Source: Isoptericola dokdonensis DS-3
GTDB taxonomy: Bacteria; Actinomycetota; Actinomycetes; Actinomycetales; Cellulomonadaceae
NCBI RefSeq assembly: GCF_001636295.1
Contig: NZ_CP014209.1
Coordinates: 124,001-188,000, forward strand
DNA length: 64,000 nt
Direction of reading: 5' to 3'
Shown: positions 54,280 to 62,375 of the stretch, one piece after another
How the letters are laid out: every line of letters begins with the position of its first letter
Position numbering within the stretch: position 1 is the stretch's first letter
Program-made: the position numbers and the translations under genes
Notes under the pieces: model-generated
Database searches by the model: none
What the model was told of the DNA's origin: nothing
Seen by the model: the letters and a program-made list of their open reading frames with translations, nothing else

Positions 54280-54719
54280 CCGCGACAGAACGTGCCGTCG
54301 AGCTGGCAGTGGTGGCGGCCCGGGCTGCCTCGGACCGCAAGGCGCAGGAGATCATCGCGCTCGACGTCAGCGAGCAGCTGGTGCTGACCGACGTGTTCCT
54401 CATCGCCTCGGCGACCAACGAGCGGCAGGTTGTCGCCGTGGTGGACGCGGTCGAGGAGGCGATGCACAAGGCGGGGTCGAAGCTGCTGCGCCGCGAGGGC
54501 AAGGCGGAGGCCCGCTGGGTGCTGCTCGACTTCGGCGACGTCGTCGTGCACGTGCAGCACGCCGAGGACCGCGTGTACTACGCGCTGGAGCGGCTTTGGA
54601 AGGACTGCCCCGCCGTGGAACTGCCGGAGGACGCCCGGGGCGGCGACGGGGAGGCGGCGCGCGCCGAGTTCGGCGGCGCGACCGACGACGGGGCGATCCG
54701 CCTCGACCGGGACGTGTGA
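54276..54719 (+). CDS. rsfS: Ribosomal silencing factor RsfS
   Basis: A 147-residue DUF143 protein that binds L14 and blocks subunit joining when nutrients are scarce. Core motifs: ALDVSEQLVLTDVFLIASATNERQV and GKAEARWVLLDFGDVVVHVQ. The last 35 residues are a disordered acidic tail. ATGA overlap with the SPFx gene. It is followed by a histidine phosphatase after 4 bp. Confidence 0.95.
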   Translation: MTATERAVELAVVAARAASDRKAQEIIALDVSEQLVLTDVFLIASATNERQVVAVVDAVEEAMHKAGSKLLRREGKAEARWVLLDFGDVVVHVQHAEDRVYYALERLWKDCPAVELPEDARGGDGEAARAEFGGATDDGAIRLDRDV

Positions 54720-54723
54720 CCCG

Positions 54724-55410
54724 GTGGTCGCTCGCACCGTCGTCCTGCTGCGGCACGGGCGGACGGCCTACAACGCCGCGCTGCGGCTGCAGGGCCAGAT
54801 CGACATCCCCCTCGACGAGGTCGGCCGCTGGCAGGCGGAGGAGGGCGCGTCCGCGCTGATCGCCTCGCACCGCGCGGCCAAGGTGGTGTCCTCGGACCTG
54901 ACGCGTGCCGCGGACACGGCGGGGGCGTACGCCCGGCTGCTGGACGTGCCGGTCGAGCCGGACGTGCGGCTGCGCGAACGGTCGTTCGGCGACTGGGAGG
55001 GCCTCACCGGCGAGGAGATCGCCGCGGGCTGGCCGGAGCAGCACGCGCAGTGGCGCCGCGGCGCCGACCCCGACGGCGTGGGCGCCGAGGCGAAGGCCGT
55101 GGTCGCCGAGCGCATGGTCACCGCGGTGCGCGAGCACGCCGAGGCGCTGGACGGTGACGCGTGTCTCGTGGTGGTCTCGCACGGCGCCGCGATCTCGTTG
55201 GCGGTCACGGGGCTGCTCGGCCTGGACGCCTCGACGTGGCGCGGGGTCGCCGGTGTGCACAACGTGCACTGGTCCCACCTGCACCGATCCGCCCCGGGGG
55301 CCGTCCCGGACTGGCGGCTCGTCGCCCACAACGTGGGTGCCGGATACCCGCTGGACCGCTGGCAGGCGGGTCCGCACGCGGATTTGGAACCTGAGCCGAA
55401 GTCTGCCTAA
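54724..55410 (+). CDS. Histidine phosphatase (phosphoglycerate-mutase-like)
   Basis: A 228-residue enzyme with the phosphohistidine motif LLRHGRTAYN (His11), the second histidine in VVSHGAAIS, and an RERSFGDWEG stretch. It dephosphorylates an unidentified small molecule. The rsfS-phosphatase pair is conserved in actinobacteria, where a glucosyl-3-phosphoglycerate phosphatase role is known in mycobacteria. The GTG at 54724 immediately follows rsfS. The tRNA-Ala promoter lies inside its 3' end. Confidence 0.9.
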   Translation: MVARTVVLLRHGRTAYNAALRLQGQIDIPLDEVGRWQAEEGASALIASHRAAKVVSSDLTRAADTAGAYARLLDVPVEPDVRLRERSFGDWEGLTGEEIAAGWPEQHAQWRRGADPDGVGAEAKAVVAERMVTAVREHAEALDGDACLVVVSHGAAISLAVTGLLGLDASTWRGVAGVHNVHWSHLHRSAPGAVPDWRLVAHNVGAGYPLDRWQAGPHADLEPEPKSA

Positions 55411-55413
55411 GAT
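55384..55413 (+). promoter_or_regulatory. tRNA-Ala promoter TTGGAA-N18-TAAGAT
   Basis: A -35 TTGGAA at 55384-55389 and -10 TAAGAT at 55408-55413, overlapping the end of the phosphatase gene. The start is expected near 55420, about 58 nt before the mature tRNA. Confidence 0.6.
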
Positions 55414-55477
55414 ATCGATCGTTCCGAGGGGCGAGAGCCCGGAGGAAACGCGCGAATCGGGCTTCTGCCCGGTTCTC

Positions 55478-55550
55478 GGGGCTGTGGCGCAGCTGGTAGC
55501 GCATCTGCATGGCATGCAGAGGGTCAGGGGTTCGAGTCCCCTCAGCTCCA
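55478..55550 (+). tRNA. tRNA-Ala(GGC)
   Basis: A 73-nt cloverleaf: acceptor GGGGCTG/CAGCTCC with the G3-U70 wobble pair that identifies alanine tRNAs, the D arm, an anticodon stem TCTGC/GCAGA with loop ATGGCAT (anticodon GGC, reading GCC), and the T arm AGGGG-TTCGAGT-CCCCT. The discriminator is A, and CCA is not encoded. GCC is a dominant alanine codon in this genome. Confidence 0.98.
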
Positions 55551-55558
55551 CCCGAAGT

Positions 55559-55592
55559 CGAAGGCCGCTCCTCTCTTGAGGGGCGGCCTTCG
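55559..55592 (+). terminator. tRNA-Ala terminator
   Basis: A 15-bp stem (55559-55573 with 55578-55592, one G-U) with the tetraloop TCTT, 8 nt after the tRNA. It is followed by TCGTCGTCC, with no real U tract. Confidence 0.8.
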
Positions 55593-55716
55593 TCGTCCCC
55601 GGGCCCTCCCCTCCCGTGCGGCTCGGGCCCCGACGGCGCAGGGACGAGTGGCGCACTACTCGTGCCGCCCGCGGCGCTCCGTCGCACGCTCGGTGGTACC
55701 GAGCACAGGAGGAGCC

Positions 55717-56163
55717 ATGGAGAGCGTCCACGTCCAGCCCGGGGAGGGCCGGACCTACCGCATGATCGACGGCGACCACGTCGCGAAGGCCGTCGTGCAC
55801 GACGCCGCGGGGACCTTCGAGGTCTTCGAGGTGATCGCCCCTGCCGCGCCGGCCGCCCCGCCGCACGTCTCGCCGTGGAGCGGCGTGCTGTTCCTCCTGG
55901 CGGGCCGCGTCACCGCGCTCGTGGACGGCACCTCGTACGACGTGCGTCCCGGAGGTCTTGTCACGTTCCCGGCAGGGACACCGTGCACGTTCGCCGTCGT
56001 CGAGGGGCCGGCCCGGTTCCTCGCGGTCACCTCCGGCGACCGCGCCGGACGGTTCTTCGCCGACCTCGCGGCGGCCGTGCCGCCGGACGCCCCGCCGGAG
56101 CAGGCGCTGGCGGCGATCGGGTCGGTGACCCGCCGGCACGGCGTCTCGCTCGAGGGGGCGTGA
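55717..56163 (+). CDS. Cupin-domain protein
   Basis: A 148-residue single-cupin protein. HVSPWSGVLFLLAGRVTALVDG fits cupin motif 1 (but with few metal-ligand histidines) and GGLVTFPAGTPCTFAVVEGPARFLAV fits motif 2. The C-terminal 35 residues are helical. With histidine ligands largely missing it may bind a small molecule rather than catalyse. CAGGAGGAG before the ATG is a strong ribosome site. Role unknown. Confidence 0.82.
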   Translation: MESVHVQPGEGRTYRMIDGDHVAKAVVHDAAGTFEVFEVIAPAAPAAPPHVSPWSGVLFLLAGRVTALVDGTSYDVRPGGLVTFPAGTPCTFAVVEGPARFLAVTSGDRAGRFFADLAAAVPPDAPPEQALAAIGSVTRRHGVSLEGA

Positions 56164-56263
56164 GCCCGGCCCGTCCGGCACGTAGGCTCCTCGGAGCCGT
56201 CGGTCGTCGGCCGCGACGACCGGACCCGAGCCCTCGGGGCGGCACCTGACCCGGGAGGACGAG

Positions 56264-57490
56264 CTGGCGCACGACCACGGACCACTGTTCCCGCTGCGCA
56301 GCGTCGTGCTGGGCGCGTTCGCCCCGACGCTGGTGCTGGAGATCGGCATCGGGGCGATGCTGCCGGTCGTCGCGGCCACGGCCACCGGGCGCGGCGCGTC
56401 GCTGACGGTGGCGGGGCTGGTCGCCGCCCTGCTGGGTGTCGGCAAGATCCTCTTCGACCTGCCCGCCGGCGCGCTGGCGCAACGCTGGGGCGACCGGACG
56501 GCGATGCTGCTCGCCGGTCTGGTCGCGGCGGCGGCGTTCTCGACGATCGCCCTGACCGACACCCTCGCCGGGCTCGCGGCCGGGGTGCTGGCCCTCGGGG
56601 CGGCGAACGCGGTGTTCAACCTCGCCCGGCAGTCGTACCTCACGGCGGTGACCCCGCCGCTGCGCCGGGCGCGGGTGCTCTCCACGCTGGCGGGGGTGCA
56701 CCGCATCGGACTGTTCGTCGGACCGTTCGCCGGGGCGGCCGTCATCGCCGCGACGTCGGTGCGCGGCGCGTTCTGGCTCGGCACGGGCGCGGCGCTGACG
56801 GCCGTGCTGATCCTGGTGCTGGTCGGCCCGGACGCCGACGACGCCGCTGCGGCCCGGCCCGCGGCCGCACCGGGGACGAAGGTGTCGATCCGCGCGGTGG
56901 CGCGCGAGCACCGGCACCTGTTCGCGACCCTGGGGCTGGCGATCGCGCTGGTCGCCGCCGTCCGCGGCGCCCGGCAGACGGTCATCCCGCTGTGGGGCGA
57001 GCACCTGGGCCTCGACGCGGAGGTGACGTCGCTGCTGTTCGGGCTGTCCGGCGCGCTCGACATGCTGCTCTTCTACCCGGCGGGCAAGGTGATGGACCGG
57101 TTCGGCCGGCTCTGGGTGGCGGTGCCGTCGATGCTCGTCATGGCGGTGGGGCTGGCGATCCTGCCGTTCATGCACACCGTCGCCGGGGCGGCGGTGGCCG
57201 CGGCGGTGCTGGGCGTCGGCAACGGGATGGGCTCGGGGATCGTCATGACGCTCGGGGCGGACGTCGCCCCGGCCGCCACGCGCCCGACGTTCCTGTCGGT
57301 GTGGCGCCTGTTCCAGGACACGGGGGACGCCGTCGGCCCGCTCGTGCTGGCGGGCGGCGCCGCGCTCGGCTCCCTCGCCGCGGGCGTCTGGGCGACCGCC
57401 GTGCTCGGCGCCGGGTCGGCCGCCGCCCTCGCCCGGTGGGTGCCCCGGTACTCGCCGCTGGCGAACCTGCGTCGTCGCCCTCGTCTTTGA
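56264..57490 (+). CDS. MFS transporter, 12-TM, DHA1-like
   Basis: A polytopic protein of about 408 residues with a major-facilitator pattern: GIGAMLPVVAATATG in TM1, GALAQRWGDRTAM as motif A, and GKVMDRFGRLWVAV in the second half. The substrate is unknown; exporters of this size are typical drug or sugar efflux pumps. The start is unclear. GTG 56306 has no ribosome site and would clip the N-terminus, whereas a CTG at 56264 follows GGGAGG by 5 nt and gives a normal cytoplasmic N-terminus, so CTG is chosen. Confidence 0.85.
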   Translation: MAHDHGPLFPLRSVVLGAFAPTLVLEIGIGAMLPVVAATATGRGASLTVAGLVAALLGVGKILFDLPAGALAQRWGDRTAMLLAGLVAAAAFSTIALTDTLAGLAAGVLALGAANAVFNLARQSYLTAVTPPLRRARVLSTLAGVHRIGLFVGPFAGAAVIAATSVRGAFWLGTGAALTAVLILVLVGPDADDAAAARPAAAPGTKVSIRAVAREHRHLFATLGLAIALVAAVRGARQTVIPLWGEHLGLDAEVTSLLFGLSGALDMLLFYPAGKVMDRFGRLWVAVPSMLVMAVGLAILPFMHTVAGAAVAAAVLGVGNGMGSGIVMTLGADVAPAATRPTFLSVWRLFQDTGDAVGPLVLAGGAALGSLAAGVWATAVLGAGSAAALARWVPRYSPLANLRRRPRL

Positions 57491-57544
57491 CGCCGGTGCG
57501 CCAGGGGACGTCCGGTGCGGACACGCCCGGGGGACCTCCCCGCC

Positions 57545-57574
57545 TTGACAGGTGTGACCGGGGCCACGTAGTTG
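57545..57574 (+). promoter_or_regulatory. Promoter TTGACA-N18-TAGTTG of the ectoine-degradation-like cluster
   Basis: A perfect -35 TTGACA at 57545-57550, and a -10-like TAGTTG at 57569-57574. The transcript should begin at or beside the ATG at 57581, so a leaderless message is likely. Confidence 0.55.
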
Positions 57575-57580
57575 TGGGCG

Positions 57581-58825
57581 ATGGAGGCGTTCGAGAGGTG
57601 GGAGTCCGAGGTCCGCAGCTACAGCCGGGCCTTTCCGACGGTGTTCGCCAGCGCGTCGGGGGCGCGGCAGGTGGACGAGCAGGGACGAAGTTTCCTCGAC
57701 TTCTTCGCCGGTGCGGGGGTGCTGAACTTCGGGCACAACGACCCGCGCATGAAGCGGGCCATGATCGAGTTCCTCGAGGCCGACGGCGTGGCGCACAGCC
57801 TGGACATGGCCACCACGACCAAGCGTGACTTCCTGGAGAAGTTCGCCGCGACCGTCCTCGAGCCGCGCGGCATGGACGTGCGGATGCAGTTCACCGGCCC
57901 CACGGGGACCAACGCCGTGGAGGCGGCCCTCAAGCTGGCGCGCAAGGTCACGGGACGGCCCGACGTCGTCGCGTTCACGCACGGGTTCCACGGCATGACG
58001 CTGGGGTCGCTCGCCCTGACCGGCAACGACTACTTCCGCGCCGCCGCAGGGGTGCCGCTGGACCACGTGCTGCGGGTGCCGTTCGAGACGGCGCCCGGGG
58101 GCGGCACGGCCGCGCTGGACCAGCTCCGGGCCCTGCTCGCCGACCCGTCGAGCGGGATGGCGCCGCCGGCGGCGTTCGTCGTCGAGGTGATCCAGGCCGA
58201 GGGCGGGGTCAACGTGGCGAGCGCGGGGTGGCTGCGCGCCGTGCGCGACCTCGCCCGCGACGTCGGCGCGCTGTTCGTCGTCGACGAGATCCAGGTGGGC
58301 TGCGGGCGTACCGGCTCCTACTTCAGCTTCGACGGCATGGGGCTGGACCCCGACGTCGTGTGCCTCGCCAAGGGGATCGGCGGGTACGGCACGCCGCTCG
58401 CGATGAACCTCGTCCGGCCCGAGCTCGACGCGCACTGGTCGCCCGGTGAGCACACGGGCACGTTCCGCGGCCAGGGCCTGAGCTTCGTGGCGGGCCGTGT
58501 GGCGCTGACGTACTTCGACGACGACGAGCTGATGTCCCGCGTGCGGGCCCGCGGCGAGCGGATGGCCGCCGCGCTGACGGACCTCGCCGCCGACGTCGGC
58601 GCGGGCTACGAGGTCCGCGGACGCGGCATGATCCAGGGCCTCGACGTCGGCGACGGCGCGCTGGCGAAGGCCGTCGCGGCGGCCTGCTTCGAGGCGGGGC
58701 TGCTCGTGGGCCCCTGCGGCACGGGCGGCCGGGTGCTCAAGCTCGTCCCCCCGCTGACCATCGACGACGACGACCTGGCCGAGGGGCTCGACGTCCTCGC
58801 CGCCGCGGTGCGACGCACCGCCTGA
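57581..58825 (+). CDS. Diaminobutyrate--2-oxoglutarate transaminase type (DoeD/EctB-like)
   Basis: A 414-residue class III aminotransferase. FTGPTGTNAVEAALKLARKVTGR, THGFHGMTLGSLALTGN and VDEIQVGCGRTGSYFSFD match EctB/DoeD enzymes, which interconvert L-2,4-diaminobutyrate and aspartate semialdehyde; the PLP lysine is in CLAKGIGGYG. Next to an M24 ectoine hydrolase and a semialdehyde dehydrogenase it most likely works in the breakdown direction. No ectA or ectC is in the window. The ATG at 57581 fits the leaderless promoter. Confidence 0.82.
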   Translation: MEAFERWESEVRSYSRAFPTVFASASGARQVDEQGRSFLDFFAGAGVLNFGHNDPRMKRAMIEFLEADGVAHSLDMATTTKRDFLEKFAATVLEPRGMDVRMQFTGPTGTNAVEAALKLARKVTGRPDVVAFTHGFHGMTLGSLALTGNDYFRAAAGVPLDHVLRVPFETAPGGGTAALDQLRALLADPSSGMAPPAAFVVEVIQAEGGVNVASAGWLRAVRDLARDVGALFVVDEIQVGCGRTGSYFSFDGMGLDPDVVCLAKGIGGYGTPLAMNLVRPELDAHWSPGEHTGTFRGQGLSFVAGRVALTYFDDDELMSRVRARGERMAAALTDLAADVGAGYEVRGRGMIQGLDVGDGALAKAVAAACFEAGLLVGPCGTGGRVLKLVPPLTIDDDDLAEGLDVLAAAVRRTA

Positions 58826-58843
58826 CCCCGACGGGAGACCACC

Positions 58844-60073
58844 GTGCGCCAGCGCGACGACATGACCTTCCCGTTCTCCGAGTACGAGCGCCGTCTCGCC
58901 GAGCTGCGCGGCCGTATGGCCGACCGCCTGCTCGACGCGGTGGTCATCAGCGACCCGGAGAACCTCATGTACCTCACCGACTACCAGACGACCGGGTACT
59001 CCTTCTTCCAGGCGCTCGTGGTGCCGCTGAGCGACGAGCCGTTCATGATCACCCGCGCGATGGAGGAGTCGAACGTCCACGCCCGCACCTGGGTGGAGCT
59101 GACCCGCCCCTACCCGGACACCGGCGACGCCATCCAGGGGCTCGTGCACGCGCTGCGCGAGTTCGGGCTGCACACCAAGGACATCGGGTACGAGCGCAAC
59201 AGCTACTACTTCCCGGCCTACCACCAGGACTACGTCCACACCGCGCTCACGGACGGCCGGCTCGTCGACTGCTTCGGCATCGTCGAGGAGGGGCGGATCT
59301 GCAAGTCGGAGCACGAGATCGAGGTCATGCGCCGGGCCGCCCGGGCGACCGAGGTCGGCATGCGTGCCGGGATCGAGGCGTGCGCCGCCGGGGTGACGGA
59401 GAACGACGTCGCCGCGGAGATCAGCGCGGCGATGTTCCGGGCGGGCGGGGAGTTCCCCGCGGTCATGCCGTACGTGACGTCCGGGCCGCGCACGATGATC
59501 GGGCACGCCACCTGGGAGGGCCGGGTGGTGCAGCCGGGCGAGCACGTGTTCCTCGAGGTGGGGGGCTGCTTCCGCCGCTATCACACGGCGATGATGCGCA
59601 CGGTGGTGCTCGACGAGCTGTCGCCGTCGATGGCCGTCGCGCAGGAGCGCATGAAGCTGGCACTGCGCGAGGTGGAGGCGGCGATCCGGCCCGGCCTGAC
59701 GGTGTCCGACGCCGACAACATCGTGCGCAGCATCATCACGGACAACGGGGTGGGCGCCCGCCTCATCACCCGGTCGGGCTACTCGATCGGGATCGCGTTC
59801 CCGCCGAGCTGGGACGAGGGCTACATCGCCAGCCTCAACCAGGGCAACCCGGCGATCCTGCGCGAGGGGATGACGTTCCACATCATCCCGTGGATGTGGG
59901 GCGTGGACGGGGACAAGACCGTCGGGATCTCCGACACGGTCCACGTCACGGCCCGCGGCTGCGAGTCGTTCTTCACCCTGGACCAGGACTTCACGTGCAA
60001 GCCGGAGCACGCCGCGTCGTCGGCGCCCGTGCCGGACCCGACACCGCTGCGGCCCGAGCCCGAGGTCGCCTGA
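58844..60073 (+). CDS. doeA: M24-family ectoine hydrolase-like protein (DoeA/EutD)
   Basis: A 409-residue creatinase/prolidase-fold enzyme. The N-terminal DPENLMYLTDYQTTGYSFFQ and the C-terminal SGYSIGIAFPPSWDEGYIASL ... MTFHIIPWMW patterns are those of DoeA/EutD, which opens the ectoine ring to N-acetyl-diaminobutyrate. The usual metal-binding Asp/His/Glu set is only partly kept, as in creatinase-like members. The GTG at 58844 has GGGAG 6 nt upstream. An Xaa-Pro peptidase is the alternative, less likely given the neighbours. Confidence 0.75.
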   Translation: MRQRDDMTFPFSEYERRLAELRGRMADRLLDAVVISDPENLMYLTDYQTTGYSFFQALVVPLSDEPFMITRAMEESNVHARTWVELTRPYPDTGDAIQGLVHALREFGLHTKDIGYERNSYYFPAYHQDYVHTALTDGRLVDCFGIVEEGRICKSEHEIEVMRRAARATEVGMRAGIEACAAGVTENDVAAEISAAMFRAGGEFPAVMPYVTSGPRTMIGHATWEGRVVQPGEHVFLEVGGCFRRYHTAMMRTVVLDELSPSMAVAQERMKLALREVEAAIRPGLTVSDADNIVRSIITDNGVGARLITRSGYSIGIAFPPSWDEGYIASLNQGNPAILREGMTFHIIPWMWGVDGDKTVGISDTVHVTARGCESFFTLDQDFTCKPEHAASSAPVPDPTPLRPEPEVA

Positions 60074-60084
60074 GAGGAGCACGG

Positions 60085-61467
60085 ATGCTGATCGCGACCG
60101 ACCCGACGACGGGCGTCGTCGTCCGCGAGGCGGAGGCGGCGGGACCCGACCGGGTGGAGGCGGTGCTGGCCGCCGCCGAACGGGCCCGTTCCGCCTGGTG
60201 GGACCTCGGGCTCGACGGGCGCGGCGCGGTGCTGCAGGCCGTGGCGGAGCTGCTGCGCGAGCGCACCGAGCCGCTCGCGGCCCTCATGACGCAGGAGATG
60301 GGCAAGCCGGTGACCGAGGCGCGGGCCGAGGTGGCCAAGGCCGCCTGGTGCTTCGAGCACTACGCCGAGCACGGCGCCGCTTACCTCGCGCCGGAGACCA
60401 TCGCCTCGGACGCGACCCGCAGCTACGTCCAGCACCTCCCGCTCGGCACCGTGCTCGGCGTGCTGCCCTGGAACGCACCGCTGTGGCTGTGGTCCCGGTT
60501 CGCGGCTCCCGCGCTCATGGCGGGCAACACGTGCGTCATGAAGCACGACCCACACGTGCCGGGGTGCGCGCACGCGATCGCCGAGGTCGTCGCGGACGCC
60601 CTCGCGGCGCGTGGCGCACCGGCCGGGGCGTTCGCGGACCTTCCGGTGGAGACGGCCGACGTCGCCGCGGTGATCCGGGACCCCCGCATCGACGCGGTCT
60701 CGTTCACCGGGTCGGCCCGGGGCGGCTCGGCGGTGGCGAGCGTGGCGGCCGCCGAGATCAAGCCGACCGTGCTGGAGCTGGGCGGGTCGGACCCGTGCGT
60801 CGTGCTCGCGGACGCCGACCTCGACGCGGCGGCGGACACCATCACGCTGTCCCGGATCATCAACGCCGGGCAGTCCTGCATCGCCGCGAAGCGGGTGATC
60901 GTCGAGGCGTCCGTCCACGACGACCTCGTGGAGCGGCTGCACGACCGGCTGGCGCGGCTGGTGGTGGGGGACCCGGCTCACGAGAGCACCCAGGTCGGGC
61001 CGATCGCCCGCGACGACCTGCGCCGCGAGCTGCACCGCCAGGTCTCCGAGACGGTCGACGCGGGCGCGACGCTCCTGCTGGGCGGCGAGCTGCCCGACGG
61101 TCCGGGCTTCTTCTACCCGGTCACCCTCCTGACCGGCGTCACCGAGGACATGACGGCCTGCCGGGAGGAGACGTTCGGACCGGTCATGGTCGTGCTGTCC
61201 GCCACCGACGCCGACGACGCCGTCGCGACGGCCAACCGGACGCCCTACGGGCTCGCGGCGAGCGTCTGGTCGACGGCCGAGCGCGGCGAGGCGATCGCGC
61301 CCCGGATCATGGCCGGGCAGGTCGCGGTCAACGGCATCGTCAAGACCGATCCCCGGCTCCCGAGCGGCGGCGTCAAGCGGTCCGGGTACGGGCGCGAGCT
61401 CGGGCCGCACGGCATCCGGGAGTTCGTCAACGCCCAGCAGGTGTGGGTGGGGCCGCGCCGGGACTGA
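60085..61467 (+). CDS. Semialdehyde dehydrogenase, ALDH superfamily (DoeC/GabD-like)
   Basis: A 460-residue NAD(P)-dependent dehydrogenase of the succinate-semialdehyde dehydrogenase type. PWNAPLWLWSRFAAPALMAGN, FTGSARGGSAV, the catalytic glutamate in LELGGSDP and the cysteine in NAGQSCIAAKR are present. In the ectoine route DoeC oxidises aspartate semialdehyde to aspartate, which fits this place. GAGAGGAG lies before the ATG, 11 nt after the hydrolase stop. Succinate semialdehyde is the alternative substrate. Confidence 0.87.
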   Translation: MLIATDPTTGVVVREAEAAGPDRVEAVLAAAERARSAWWDLGLDGRGAVLQAVAELLRERTEPLAALMTQEMGKPVTEARAEVAKAAWCFEHYAEHGAAYLAPETIASDATRSYVQHLPLGTVLGVLPWNAPLWLWSRFAAPALMAGNTCVMKHDPHVPGCAHAIAEVVADALAARGAPAGAFADLPVETADVAAVIRDPRIDAVSFTGSARGGSAVASVAAAEIKPTVLELGGSDPCVVLADADLDAAADTITLSRIINAGQSCIAAKRVIVEASVHDDLVERLHDRLARLVVGDPAHESTQVGPIARDDLRRELHRQVSETVDAGATLLLGGELPDGPGFFYPVTLLTGVTEDMTACREETFGPVMVVLSATDADDAVATANRTPYGLAASVWSTAERGEAIAPRIMAGQVAVNGIVKTDPRLPSGGVKRSGYGRELGPHGIREFVNAQQVWVGPRRD

Positions 61468-61540
61468 CCGCGACCGTGCGACGGACCGGAGCGGACGACG
61501 CGCCCTCCGGGAGGCCTTCCGGCGGACCGCGGGCGAACAC

Positions 61541-61546
61541 TAGGAT
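61541..61546 (+). promoter_or_regulatory. -10 element TAGGAT for the His-rich membrane protein gene (leaderless)
   Basis: TAGGAT starts 12 nt before the GTG at 61553. No Shine-Dalgarno is seen. Confidence 0.5.
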
Positions 61547-61552
61547 CGCCGC

Positions 61553-62233
61553 GTGAGCCGGACCCCCCACGGTGACCGGACGGACCGCGAGCGTCCGCTC
61601 CGGGTCGTGCGCGCGGTCGTGCTGGCCGCGGTCACCGTGGCCTGTTCGGCGGGCGCCCACACGGCGGCCGGCGGGGGCCTGCCGGACGCCGTGGGCGTCG
61701 CGCTGCTCGGCGCCCTGACGCTTGTGGTCACGGGTGTCCTCGGCCGGTGGCGCCTGACCCCGTGGACGCTCGTGCCCGTGCTGGGCGCCCTCCAGGTGGG
61801 GCTCCACCACGGCTTCCAGGCGCTCTCCGCGTCCCGGGCGGTCGCGCCGTCCGCCGCGACGCAGCTCGCCCACCAGGCCGGGCACGATGCCGGGCACGGC
61901 GAGTCAGGTCTCCTGGTCGCCGCCGAGCTCGCCGCCGCGGCCCGCCCCGACCTGGTCGCCCACGCGGCCGGGCACCTGCAGCCGGGGATGCTCGCCGCGC
62001 ACGCGCTCGCCGTCGTGGCGATCACGGTGCTCGCGGTCGGCAGCGACCGCGCCCTGGCCCGGACGGTGCGCCGGTTCACCGCGACGCTCGTCGTGCTGGC
62101 TCGCGCCGGCGTCCCGCGGCGCGAGCCCGCACGGCCCGTGGTCCCGGTGGGGCTCGTGGCGTCGCCGCTGACCCCCGCGCTGGCCCGCACCCTGCCACGG
62201 CGCGGCCCGCCGGCGGCCCTGCGCACCGCCTGA
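61553..62233 (+). CDS. His-rich membrane protein of unknown function
   Basis: A 226-residue protein with about four membrane segments (residues 18-38, 44-62, 68-84 and 145-162). Between the third and fourth lies a histidine-rich outer loop (HHGFQALSAS, HQAGHDAGHGES, HAAGHLQPG), with about eight His in 70 residues. Such loops usually bind copper or another metal. It precedes a PepSY-TM protein, another gene often linked to metal or siderophore reduction. Not recognised further. Confidence 0.7.
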   Translation: MSRTPHGDRTDRERPLRVVRAVVLAAVTVACSAGAHTAAGGGLPDAVGVALLGALTLVVTGVLGRWRLTPWTLVPVLGALQVGLHHGFQALSASRAVAPSAATQLAHQAGHDAGHGESGLLVAAELAAAARPDLVAHAAGHLQPGMLAAHALAVVAITVLAVGSDRALARTVRRFTATLVVLARAGVPRREPARPVVPVGLVASPLTPALARTLPRRGPPAALRTA

Positions 62234-62266
62234 GCCTCCCGACCCTGCACGGCACGGTCGGCGGCT

Positions 62267-62300
62267 GCCGCACACCGTCGTGCGGCGCGCGGTGCCGCAC
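62267..62300 (+). promoter_or_regulatory. Three-segment alternating hairpin before the PepSY gene
   Basis: GCCGCAC (62267-62273), GTGCGGC (62280-62286) and GCCGCAC (62294-62300) follow in order. Segment 2 can pair with segment 1 (6-nt loop) or with segment 3 (7-nt loop, closing to 3 nt with two more pairs), not both. Such mutually exclusive stems are the design of attenuators. It lies 76 nt before the GTG of the next gene. Confidence 0.45.
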
Positions 62301-62375
62301 CCGCCCACCCCCGACCGAACGGCGCGCCCCGGCCTCGTCCGGCGACCGCGCGCACCCTCCGAGAAGAGGACCACC

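Noticed and set aside
57581..58825. EctB of an ectoine biosynthesis operon
   Set aside because: No ectA or ectC follows. The next genes are an ectoine hydrolase type and a semialdehyde dehydrogenase, so breakdown is more likely.
56027..60082. 1351-codon minus-strand frame opposite the cupin, MFS and ectoine genes
   Set aside because: It lies antisense to several genes with clear catalytic motifs and has shadow-type composition.
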